Of a stretch of DNA of 64,000 nt, positions 27,869 through 35,557 are shown piece by piece. Under the pieces are notes generated by a model. The model made no database searches and was not told where the DNA came from. It was given only the letters and a program-made list of their open reading frames with translations. The DNA comes from Cytophagales bacterium. Its GTDB lineage: Bacteria > Bacteroidota > Bacteroidia > Cytophagales > Cyclobacteriaceae. Location: the NCBI GenBank assembly GCA_033344775.1, contig JAWPMT010000004.1, forward strand, positions 372,001 to 436,000, written 5' to 3'. The translations under genes and the position numbers were made by a program. Positions within the stretch are counted from its first letter, which is position 1. Each line of letters opens with the position of its first letter.

Positions 27869-29098
27869 TTAAGTCAAAATATCCGATAATCCATTATAAG
27901 TGATGATCAATGCAAAGACCAACGCTCCTACCAATATCAAATTTATGATTGGCTTCCATTTAACCACAACAGATTTACGGTTCCATAGCATGATGAAAAT
28001 AAAAACCACCAGTGGTAATCCGAAGGCATTGAGTACTTGAGAAAGGATTTGCCCTTTGATGGGATTTACCCCAAAGACGGGAATACTTAATGCTAATAGG
28101 CTCGCAAATCCGGTAATGATCCGAAACCTTTTGGAAGTCACATCTAAATTACCAGAAGAGTAATCAGCAACCATTAGCGGCACAATCATCAAACAAGGAA
28201 ATATGGAAGAAAGTCCGGCACTCAACGTTCCAACAAAGAAAACCCCCACTGCAAATTTTCCTGCGAGGGGTGTCAATGCCCCAGACATGTCAAGTACTTT
28301 AGTGATCTCGGTACCTGTACCATAGAGCGACCCAGCAGACACGGACATGATGGATCCGCTGATAATAAAAATCAGGATCGCAGCTACAATTCCATCATTG
28401 CGATGTGTAACCTGATCTTCTCGTGTCCATCCTTTCCCCTGGATAAACAGAGGTCGTGATAAAAAGGTAGCCGCAGCCATAGTGGTACCCACGAATGCCG
28501 CTAACAGAATACCTGCTCCATCCACTTGCGGGATTTTTGGAACAAGGCCTTTAATAACCTCCATTGGTAGCGGCATCACAAAAAACAGCGTAAAAAAGAA
28601 GGACAGCCCCATCATCGATACAAACAGGGCCAATACTTTTTCAAAAAGAGAATAACTCCCCTTCAACAGGAGGAGATAAAATGTCCCAATGATTATTACA
28701 GCAATGCCTAACACCACGGGATATGGATTGGTAATTCCCGGATAGTTGAGCTGGATGATCTCAAAAATGACATTGGAAGTAATTCCAAGAATACCAATCA
28801 GGGAATTCCATTGACCTATTCCCACCGAAATGATGATCGCACAGGCCAGCACCTTACCCATCGGCAAGTGCTTTTTTACGGCAAATAAGGCAGTCTCCCT
28901 GGTGATCAAATAGTATTGTCCTGAAACGTAAATCAAAACACCGGAGAAAAGACAACTAAGGGCTAAAACCCATAGCAGGTCCATACCGAATGAGTTCCCT
29001 GCAACGATCATTGAGGTCACGCTGCCCGTCCCAATGGTATAACCTATGGCAAAAATTCCGGGGCCAAAGGACAATAGAAATTTGATCAGATTTTTCAA
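27869..29098 (-). CDS. Nramp-fold membrane transporter lacking the DPGN metal motif
   Basis: 409 residues, about 11 hydrophobic segments. The start is a TTG at 29098 overlapping the eda stop by 4 nt (TTGA); the next ATG would remove the first membrane helix. The N-terminus (FLLSFGPGIFAIGYTIGTGSVTS) aligns with the Nramp helix 1 block GPGFL...DPGN but has GTGS where DPGN would bind metal, and the helix 6 M-P-H triad is also not present (FVGTTMAAATFLSR). Such Nramp-related carriers probably do not move Mn2+ or Fe2+. Translational coupling to KDPG aldolase and KDG kinase suggests that it moves a uronate, KDG or another sugar acid across the inner membrane (inference). Confidence 0.8.
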   Translation of the reverse strand: MKNLIKFLLSFGPGIFAIGYTIGTGSVTSMIVAGNSFGMDLLWVLALSCLFSGVLIYVSGQYYLITRETALFAVKKHLPMGKVLACAIIISVGIGQWNSLIGILGITSNVIFEIIQLNYPGITNPYPVVLGIAVIIIGTFYLLLLKGSYSLFEKVLALFVSMMGLSFFFTLFFVMPLPMEVIKGLVPKIPQVDGAGILLAAFVGTTMAAATFLSRPLFIQGKGWTREDQVTHRNDGIVAAILIFIISGSIMSVSAGSLYGTGTEITKVLDMSGALTPLAGKFAVGVFFVGTLSAGLSSIFPCLMIVPLMVADYSSGNLDVTSKRFRIITGFASLLALSIPVFGVNPIKGQILSQVLNAFGLPLVVFIFIMLWNRKSVVVKWKPIINLILVGALVFALIITYNGLSDILT

Positions 29099-29766
29099 GC
29101 AGTTCTGATTTTATCGATCAATTCTAAACATTCTCGTACACTGGCTTCCAATCCTGCATAATCGTTGTTCTTAATCACATCCTTAGAGATCAATTTAGAC
29201 CCCATTCCAACACAGGTGACTCCTGCATTGAACCAGCCTCTCAAATTTTCTTCAGTCGGCGAAACGCCCCCTGTAGGCATGATATTGGTCCAGGGTTGAG
29301 GACCTTTGATGGCGCTCACGAATCCTGGTCCGTATGTCCCTCCCGGAAATAGTTTAACCAGTTCGCAACCCATCTCTTCCGCTCGTGCAATTTCCGTAAG
29401 GGAAGCACACCCTGGCGACCACAATACTTTCTTTCGATTACAAGCTATCGCAATGTCTTCTCTGAAGACTGGAGTCACCACAAAATTTGCCCCTAATTGC
29501 AAGTAAAGTGCCGTTGATCCAGCATCGGTTACAGAACCAACACCCAGGATCATTTCGGGTAATTCTTGCTCCGCGAACTTGTTGAGCTCCCTAAAAACCT
29601 CATGGGCATAATCTCCCCGGTTGGTGAACTCAAGTACCCTGGCACCTCCCTGGTAGCATGCCCGTAGTATGTTTTTTGACAATTCAATATCGGCATGATA
29701 AAACAAGGGAACCATCCCCGTTCTTGCCATTTCAGTGTAAACCTGAATTCTTGAAAACCTTGCCAT
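29095..29766 (-). CDS. eda: KDPG/KHG aldolase
   Basis: 223 residues. Class I aldolase of the Eda family: Schiff-base lysine K138 in CELVKLFPG, the catalytic glutamate E46 in VLEFTNRG, and phosphate-binding MPTGGVSP. It splits 2-keto-3-deoxy-6-phosphogluconate into pyruvate and glyceraldehyde-3-phosphate, the last dedicated step of alginate breakdown. Two nt downstream of a KDG kinase and overlapping the transporter gene, so all three are likely translated from one mRNA. Length is a little above the E. coli enzyme (213). Confidence 0.96.
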   Translation of the reverse strand: MARFSRIQVYTEMARTGMVPLFYHADIELSKNILRACYQGGARVLEFTNRGDYAHEVFRELNKFAEQELPEMILGVGSVTDAGSTALYLQLGANFVVTPVFREDIAIACNRKKVLWSPGCASLTEIARAEEMGCELVKLFPGGTYGPGFVSAIKGPQPWTNIMPTGGVSPTEENLRGWFNAGVTCVGMGSKLISKDVIKNNDYAGLEASVRECLELIDKIRTA

Positions 29767-29768
29767 AA

Positions 29769-30773
29769 TTATCTAATGATTATTCCTGTTGTATTTCCTA
29801 TTACAATTCTTTGAACGTCTTCCGCAGATACCACATTGGCATCCCCTTCGACGGTATGTTTTAATGCACAAGCTGCAGCTGCAAAATTCACTGCATCTTG
29901 TTCTCTTTCGTAACTTAATAAGCCATAAATCAATCCAGCAGCATACGCATCCCCGGTACCCACTCGATCCACTATGTGTGTGACGTCAAATGACGGTGAC
30001 CGATACATGCTGTTTTCACTCCACATAAAACCTTCAATTCGATTATGTGAAGCACTAACACTTTCCCGGTCTTTATCAACGACTTTCCTTACCCGAGGAT
30101 AGTCATTCGTCAATTGCCTTGCACTCTCTTCAAACGGAGAATCAATTTCACCAATACCCAAAATTTCGTTCATGTCATACGTACTGGCAATGACCACATC
30201 GCACCCCTCTACCATTTCAGGAATGACCTCTTGCTGGCTTTTCCCGTACTGCCACAAACTCTTTCTGGAATGAATATCTCCTGATACAGGAATGCCAAGT
30301 TTATTCGCCGCAGCAATGGCTTCCTGGCAGGTGTCCGCAGCACTTTGGCTGATCGCCGGAGAAATGCCCGTCCAATGGAACCAGGAAGCCTCCTTCAAAA
30401 TCTCATCCCAATCCACCATTCCCGGTGCTATACTTGAAAAGGCAGACTGATCACGTTCATAAACAACCTCACTGCTTCGATGAACAGCTCCTTTCTCCAG
30501 GAAGTACTTCCCCATTCGGCCATCACCATAGATGATTCTGGAAGTATCCAGCCAGTGATGTCTTAAAAATTGCGTGGCTGACTTGCCAAGTAAGTTATCC
30601 GGGAATCGCGTTACATGGAGCGCTTCAAGACCAAAATAAGCGAGTGAAATGGCCACATTTGCTTCTCCTCCGCCATAAGCCAAATCAACAGTAGTCGCCT
30701 GGGAAAATTTGGCATGACCCGGAGGCGACAACCTCATCATGACTTCACCAAATGTGACGACCTTCTTGCTCAT
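29769..30773 (-). CDS. kdgK: PfkB-family 2-keto-3-deoxygluconate kinase (copy 2)
   Basis: 334 residues. Ribokinase fold: N-terminal FGEVMMRLSPPGHAKFSQA, substrate-side YGGGEANVAISLA, and the C-terminal PfkB signature DRVGTGDAYAAGLIYGLL with the catalytic Asp. It phosphorylates KDG to KDPG. It overlaps the PFK stop by 4 nt and lies 2 nt before eda. It differs from the other copy at 32066 in the anion-hole motif (GTGDA here, GGGDS there) and in substrate-facing segments (SGDIHSRKSLWQYG versus STDLNYRAKLWKY). The missing asparagine of the D-L/F-N-x-R motif here could mean changed specificity; a related 2-keto-3-deoxy acid is possible. Confidence 0.88.
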   Translation of the reverse strand: MSKKVVTFGEVMMRLSPPGHAKFSQATTVDLAYGGGEANVAISLAYFGLEALHVTRFPDNLLGKSATQFLRHHWLDTSRIIYGDGRMGKYFLEKGAVHRSSEVVYERDQSAFSSIAPGMVDWDEILKEASWFHWTGISPAISQSAADTCQEAIAAANKLGIPVSGDIHSRKSLWQYGKSQQEVIPEMVEGCDVVIASTYDMNEILGIGEIDSPFEESARQLTNDYPRVRKVVDKDRESVSASHNRIEGFMWSENSMYRSPSFDVTHIVDRVGTGDAYAAGLIYGLLSYEREQDAVNFAAAACALKHTVEGDANVVSAEDVQRIVIGNTTGIIIR

Positions 30774-31984
30774 GCCCAGTTCAATACTTGATCAAATTCA
30801 TAATTCTCAGGATCTGGTAAATACGATTTCGCGGCCTCTCTATCTCCAGGTGTGAGGTAATGGAGTTCATCCAGAAACAACCTGGAGATTTGTGCTTCAA
30901 TATCTACCAGTCGTGGTTCTACTTTGCCATCTTTCTGAAAATCTTCCAGATAAATGGGGCTAATATCTCCCGTAGAATTCGCACTGACAATGCAGCCAGT
31001 AATGCCTTCATTGAACAGCTTCTTTACGCCTAATCCCAAAAGTGAGCAGAGCGTTAGGTCGAACCCTATAGGTCGGGCACATCGCAATTCATAACCCAAC
31101 TCCGTGGGTCGACTTTTGATATGGATATCAAGTGCTTGCAAGCGCTTTTGAAGCAAAATATTGAAAATATGGGCCTTACTTACATTGCCTAGCTCCGGAT
31201 GGCCATGGGCATCGTAAGTAAATGAGATCCCACTCTTTTCAATTTCTTTTATGTTGAGGATATGAAAAACACCCTCACTCACCATCGCTACCCCGTACTC
31301 AATTCCCAGGATCTTTCTCTTGACAATGGAGGAAATAATAAGGTTGATGATTTTATCGAGGGTCACTTCGGTTTTGTTAAACATTTCCGGAATGACCATC
31401 ATCGGGAAGTGGCACCCGGTAGCGATACCAAATGCCAGATGTCCCGCGGACCTTCCCATGGCAGACATGACAAACCATTGTCTTGATGTCCGAGCATCTT
31501 CGTAAACCGTATGGCCAATCCTCACCCCTTCATCTTTGGCGGAATGGAACCCAAAAGTTGGATTCCGATCTGGGAGCGGCAGGTCATTATCGATGGTTTT
31601 CGGTACATGGATATTGCTGATGTCAATGTTGTTTGATTTCAGGTATTTGGCAATTCTATTGGCCGTAGAAGCGGTATCGTCGCCACCGATGGTCACCAAC
31701 AATTTGACATTTTCTTTTTCAAACAGGCGGGTATTGAAATCCGTGTCCTTTGGTTTGAATCGGCTCATGATCAGAGTTGATCCACCTCGGCTAAAAATCC
31801 GATCAGCATGCTCGAAATCAAATTCCTTGATCTCCGGATTTTCCGAAAACAGCCCCTGGTAGCCATGGTGGATGCCCAGCACCCGGTAATCATCGGCAAT
31901 AAAGGCTTTGGCCACCGTGGCAATCACGGTATTAATCCCGGGGGCAGGTCCCCCGCCACAAATAATAACAACGCTAGGTTTCAC
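30770..31984 (-). CDS. Phosphofructokinase of the PPi-dependent type
   Basis: 404 residues from a GTG start at 31984. PFK fold motifs: GGGPAPGIN near the N-terminus, GGDDT (100-104) and PKTIDND (128-134). In this superfamily GGDG/PGTIDND marks ATP enzymes while an Asp in GGDD together with Lys in PKTIDND marks PPi-dependent enzymes, which run reversibly between fructose-6-phosphate and fructose-1,6-bisphosphate. It begins the pfk-kdgK-eda-transporter-PL7-PL6 run and is translationally coupled to kdgK. Growth on alginate yields only C3 units, so a reversible PFK could serve gluconeogenesis (inference). Substrate could also be a different sugar phosphate. Confidence 0.88.
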   Translation of the reverse strand: MKPSVVIICGGGPAPGINTVIATVAKAFIADDYRVLGIHHGYQGLFSENPEIKEFDFEHADRIFSRGGSTLIMSRFKPKDTDFNTRLFEKENVKLLVTIGGDDTASTANRIAKYLKSNNIDISNIHVPKTIDNDLPLPDRNPTFGFHSAKDEGVRIGHTVYEDARTSRQWFVMSAMGRSAGHLAFGIATGCHFPMMVIPEMFNKTEVTLDKIINLIISSIVKRKILGIEYGVAMVSEGVFHILNIKEIEKSGISFTYDAHGHPELGNVSKAHIFNILLQKRLQALDIHIKSRPTELGYELRCARPIGFDLTLCSLLGLGVKKLFNEGITGCIVSANSTGDISPIYLEDFQKDGKVEPRLVDIEAQISRLFLDELHYLTPGDREAAKSYLPDPENYEFDQVLNWA

Positions 31985-32065
31985 GATTTGAAAAATTAAA
32001 AAAAGGGGCCAGGCTAGTTTAAAACTTATGAACTACAATTGATTGCCTGACTCCCAAGGCAATTC

Positions 32066-33115
32066 TTATCTCGCCACCCTTCCGGAGGCGTCTCCTTTCA
32101 TGAGTTTCTCCACTTCGGCAACAGTCACCAAATTGGCATCCCCCTTAATCGTATGTTTCAAGCAAGAGGCCGCTACGGCAAAATCCAGAGCATTCTGATC
32201 GTCATCCGGATACTGCAACAGTCCGTAAATCAATCCTCCCATAAATGAATCCCCTCCACCTACTCGATCAACAATATCTGTGATTTGATATTGGCGGGTA
32301 TCATACATTTTAGTTCCGTCGTAGAGTACACCTGCCCAGGTATTGTGTGAAGCAGAAATTGATCCACGAAGTGTCGTAATTACCTTCTTGGCTTTCGGAA
32401 ACTTTTTCATCATCTGCTGGCAAACGGATAAGAAGGCTTCTGCTTTCACATTGTGGCCTTCCGTTTGGACTGAAATCCCTTCTGGTTTGATCCCAAAATG
32501 CATCTCGGCATCTTCTTCATTACCAAGTACTACATCGCAGTAAGCAGTCAATTCTGTCATGATAGCCTCCCGATGATCAGCACTACAATACTTCCACAGT
32601 TTCGCTCGATAGTTCAGATCCGTAGAAATGGTAATGCCCATTTCTGAAGCCGCTTTTACTGCTTCCAAACAGGCATCTGCGGCACCTTGTGAAATGGCAG
32701 GCGTAATTCCTGTCCAGTGAAACCAGGCAGCTCCTTCAAATACTTTTGACCAATCTACCATTCCTGGTTCAATCTCAGCCATGGCTGAATGCGCTCGATC
32801 GTAAACGACTTTACTGCCTCTACTTACCGCACCAGTTTCTAAAAAATAGATCCCTAACCTATCTCCGCCGAAAATGATATTCTGGGTGTTTACACCCCGC
32901 TTCCTCATTTCCATTAAGGCACATTCTCCAATGTCATTTTTAGGTAATCGAGTGACAAAATCCACCGGCACGCCGTAGTTCGCCAACGATACCGCGACAT
33001 TTGATTCACCGCCTCCATAAACCACATCGAAACTGTTGGCTTGTGAAAACCTCAAGAAACCAGGAGGGGCTAACCGAAGCATGATTTCTCCAAATGTTAC
33101 GACTTTTTGATCCAT
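32066..33115 (-). CDS. kdgK: PfkB-family 2-keto-3-deoxygluconate kinase (copy 1)
   Basis: 349 residues. Typical KDG kinase: FGEIMLRLAPPGFLRFSQA, YGGGESNVAVSLA, the D-L-N-Y-R substrate motif (STDLNYRAKLW) and PfkB signature DRVGGGDSFMGGLIYGLL. It makes KDPG from KDG. A perfect 8-5-8 palindrome ends 36 nt upstream of the start, next to the Nudix-type regulator gene, suggesting its own control. 81 nt separate its stop from the PFK start, so the two may be separate transcripts. Of the two copies this has the more canonical substrate motif and is the likelier main KDG kinase. Confidence 0.93.
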   Translation of the reverse strand: MDQKVVTFGEIMLRLAPPGFLRFSQANSFDVVYGGGESNVAVSLANYGVPVDFVTRLPKNDIGECALMEMRKRGVNTQNIIFGGDRLGIYFLETGAVSRGSKVVYDRAHSAMAEIEPGMVDWSKVFEGAAWFHWTGITPAISQGAADACLEAVKAASEMGITISTDLNYRAKLWKYCSADHREAIMTELTAYCDVVLGNEEDAEMHFGIKPEGISVQTEGHNVKAEAFLSVCQQMMKKFPKAKKVITTLRGSISASHNTWAGVLYDGTKMYDTRQYQITDIVDRVGGGDSFMGGLIYGLLQYPDDDQNALDFAVAASCLKHTIKGDANLVTVAEVEKLMKGDASGRVAR

Positions 33116-33150
33116 CTAATTATATGATTTACAATAGGTTAATATTTAAT

Positions 33151-33171
33151 ACTGTGTAATTTATACACAGT
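33151..33171. promoter_or_regulatory. Perfect 21-bp palindrome, probable operator of the Nudix-type regulator
   Basis: ACTGTGTA-N5-TACACAGT, a perfect 8-5-8 inverted repeat 36 nt upstream of the kdgK copy 1 start and 36 nt past the stop of the Nudix-wHTH regulator. Operators of about 21 bp with dyad symmetry are known for NrtR/AraR-type Nudix regulators. I saw no second exact copy in the window. Confidence 0.65.
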
Positions 33172-33206
33172 TTAAGGAATTTACAAATTACCTGTGAATC
33201 CTTCTC

Positions 33207-33872
33207 TTATTTTCTTTTGAACAACACCGGACCGCCTTTTACGCCGGTTTTCTTTTCGTTGGTCGCTTCAAGAATGTCCATTTGCAAAATCTTCTTTCTG
33301 AAATTGCGACGATCCAGTTTTTCACCAAGTATACTTTCATAAAGTTCCTGGAGTTCTGTTAATGTGAAGCGGTCTGGCAGCAACTCTCCGAAAATCAGGT
33401 TTTGCTTCAGATTATTACGAAGCTTCTCGAGTGCCTCTGATAGCAAAATTTCATGATCGAACCCAAGCTTCGGCAAATCATCCAATGAAAACCAATTGAT
33501 CTCCGAAATGTAGTTTCTAGGTATCACTGGATAATCTTCTGGTTTGACCAACGCATAGAATGACACTGAAACCACTCGTTTGATCGGATGTCTATTGACA
33601 TTGCTGTAACAAGCCACTTGCTCATGAGGTATCTTTTTGATCCCAGTCAAATTGAACAAGACCTGATGCACAGATTCTGAAAGGGTTTTCCCCTCTCCCA
33701 TGGTCCCACCTGGTAGCAACCAGTGATCCTTGAATGGTTCGATCGATCGCTTCACTAAAAGGATCTTAAGTTCATTCTCCTGAAAACCGAAAACACAACA
33801 TTCAACGGCAAGTGTACACTTGTAGGAATCGAGTGATACGGCAGTATCCAGGGGACCAACTTTCTTTTTCAT
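33207..33872 (-). CDS. Nudix-fold transcriptional regulator (NrtR/AraR type)
   Basis: 221 residues from the ATG at 33872 (another ATG at 33929 would add 19 residues). N-terminal Nudix domain about 15-150 (VECCVFGFQENELKILLVKR, WLLPGGTMGEG). The Nudix box, normally Gx5Ex7REUxEExGU, reads GGTMGEGKTLSESVHQ then VLFNLTGI, so the REU and EE metal ligands are lost and hydrolysis is unlikely. The C-terminal winged helix (about 165-221; FTLTELQELYESIL, RRNFRKKI) is the layout of NrtR and of the Bacteroides arabinose regulator AraR, in which the Nudix domain senses a sugar or nucleotide ligand. Embedded between an SDR gene and kdgK, it probably senses a KDG-pathway intermediate (inference). Confidence 0.88.
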   Translation of the reverse strand: MKKKVGPLDTAVSLDSYKCTLAVECCVFGFQENELKILLVKRSIEPFKDHWLLPGGTMGEGKTLSESVHQVLFNLTGIKKIPHEQVACYSNVNRHPIKRVVSVSFYALVKPEDYPVIPRNYISEINWFSLDDLPKLGFDHEILLSEALEKLRNNLKQNLIFGELLPDRFTLTELQELYESILGEKLDRRNFRKKILQMDILEATNEKKTGVKGGPVLFKRK

Positions 33873-33963
33873 CTTATTCACCTTCAAAAGCGAATTAAAA
33901 CCAAAAATATGAATCGTTGCGCCGAGCATGCTACTGTCGTTCTAAGTCTGATCAAATTTCGGC

Positions 33964-34716
33964 TTATGAAAAGGCCAATCCCCCATTGATATCTACATTG
34001 TTTCCTGTCATGAATGACGATTGGTCACTAGCCAGGTAAGCCACCAAATCCGCTACTTCTTCTGCCTTTCCTTCTCTCCTTAACGGGGTAGCATTCGCCA
34101 CATTGACCCTTACTTCATCTTTGGTAAAATCATCGTGAAATTTGGTCGCAATCATACCTGGGCAAACTGCATTGATTCGAATTCCTTCCGGGCCAAATTC
34201 CTTGGACCAGTTTCTTGTCAAAGTCATGACTGCCGCTTTCGAGGAAGCATAGAGCGCAGAACCGGGTCCCCCTCCATCACGTCCTGCCTGCGAGGCAAGA
34301 TTAACAATCGAACTTCCTTTACCCATCAATGGCTTCATTGCTTGTGTGACAAAAACCGTTCCTTTGAAATTGACTCCCATGACCAAATCATAGAAAGATT
34401 CATCCAATTCCTCTGCTTTCTTACGGGCAAAAAGCCCTCCAGCATTATTGACAAGTATATCCAACTTATAACCAAAGGCTTTTTTGGTTTTAGCAACCAG
34501 ATGATCAATATCTCCCTGTTTTGTTACATCTCCCTTTACCGCAATCGCTTCACCCCCAACGTCTTTAATAGCGGCAAGTGTGTCTGCGCTATCCGACTCA
34601 CTATTGAAATAATTGACCACTACCTTGGCCCCTTCTTTTGCCAGTTTCACACAGATAGCGCGCCCAATGTCACGCGCGCCACCTGTAACAACAGCTACTT
34701 TTCCTTCCAACTTCAT
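33964..34716 (-). CDS. SDR-family reductase, candidate DEH reductase (1)
   Basis: 250 residues. Classical short-chain dehydrogenase: cofactor loop VVTGGARDIGRA, NNAGG, catalytic Ser near SQAGRDGGG and Y-A-S-S-K, and a C-terminal NGGLAFS. In alginate-using bacteria an SDR reduces 4-deoxy-L-erythro-5-hexoseulose uronate (DEH) to KDG with NADH or NADPH. The residues after the first strand that set NAD/NADP choice are VVNYFNSES, which gives no firm prediction. It follows the second SDR by 27 nt, so the two are probably co-expressed; one may reduce DEH and the other may work on an isomer or with the other cofactor. Confidence 0.87.
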   Translation of the reverse strand: MKLEGKVAVVTGGARDIGRAICVKLAKEGAKVVVNYFNSESDSADTLAAIKDVGGEAIAVKGDVTKQGDIDHLVAKTKKAFGYKLDILVNNAGGLFARKKAEELDESFYDLVMGVNFKGTVFVTQAMKPLMGKGSSIVNLASQAGRDGGGPGSALYASSKAAVMTLTRNWSKEFGPEGIRINAVCPGMIATKFHDDFTKDEVRVNVANATPLRREGKAEEVADLVAYLASDQSSFMTGNNVDINGGLAFS

Positions 34717-34743
34717 TCAATGTAATGTTTTAAAACAGATTTT

Positions 34744-35508
34744 TTAAATCCCTAGTGCCTGACCGCCGCCAATCTGAATGGTCTCAGCCGTAATAAATGA
34801 CGCATCATTCCCAGCCAGGAAGGATACGACAGAGGCTACTTCTTCCGGTTCGCCTAATCTTCCCAACATGATATTATTCTTCCACGAAGCAAATACTTCT
34901 GGTTTTGTTGACTTGATCTGCGCATGAAAAGGGGTATCAATCGTTCCAGGAGAAACTGCATTTACTCTGATGCCGTACTCCGCCAAATCTTTGGCCAATG
35001 CCCTGGTGATGGCGTGAACTCCTGCTTTCGATGTTCCATAAATTCCAGCACCAGGACCACCTGCATTCCATCCCGCATTAGAAGTGTAGTTGATGATCGT
35101 AGGATGCTCTCCATTTTTCAAATATGGAATTGCCGCCCTTGAAGCAAAAAATACAGAGTCCAGATTGAGTGCCATGACGTTTCGGTAAAATTCAGTGGTC
35201 ATCTCTTCGAATCTTGAACGGCCGCCAAGTCCGCCGGCATTATTTACCAATACATCAATTCGGCCATATTTCTCACCAATGGCTTTAATATTAGCCGTTA
35301 CATCTTCTTCTTTGGTCACATCAAACCCATAGTATTCTGCTGTAATTCCCTCTGCTTCTAGTTCTTTCACTCGCTGGGAACCGGCTTCATCTTCAATGCC
35401 ATTCAGGATGACGATGAAACCATCTTTTCCTAGTCTACAGGCTACTTTAAAACCTATGCCACCAGTGGCTCCCGTTACAATTGCTACTTTATTATTTGAT
35501 TTTTCCAT
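34744..35508 (-). CDS. SDR-family reductase, candidate DEH reductase (2)
   Basis: 254 residues from the ATG at 35508; a longer frame to 35592 overlaps the MFS gene by 35 nt and adds non-SDR sequence. Motifs: VTGATGGIGFKVA, NNAGGLGGR, YTSNAGWNAGG and Y-G-T-S-K, then IGGGQALGI at the C-terminus. This is the FabG-like subgroup in which several DEH reductases and 3-oxoacyl reductase-like sugar acid enzymes fall. Position directly after the hexuronate-type carrier and KdgF supports a DEH-to-KDG role. 49 nt after the MFS gene. Confidence 0.87.
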   Translation of the reverse strand: MEKSNNKVAIVTGATGGIGFKVACRLGKDGFIVILNGIEDEAGSQRVKELEAEGITAEYYGFDVTKEEDVTANIKAIGEKYGRIDVLVNNAGGLGGRSRFEEMTTEFYRNVMALNLDSVFFASRAAIPYLKNGEHPTIINYTSNAGWNAGGPGAGIYGTSKAGVHAITRALAKDLAEYGIRVNAVSPGTIDTPFHAQIKSTKPEVFASWKNNIMLGRLGEPEEVASVVSFLAGNDASFITAETIQIGGGQALGI

Positions 35509-35557
35509 TTTATGTCTACTGTAATATTTTATTCGTGTTTTTAAATGATTTAAGTTT

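Noticed and set aside
32042-32062. ATTGCCT/AGGCAAT inverted repeat between kdgK and the PFK gene
   Set aside because: Seven-bp stem without a T-tract on either strand; not strong enough to call a terminator.
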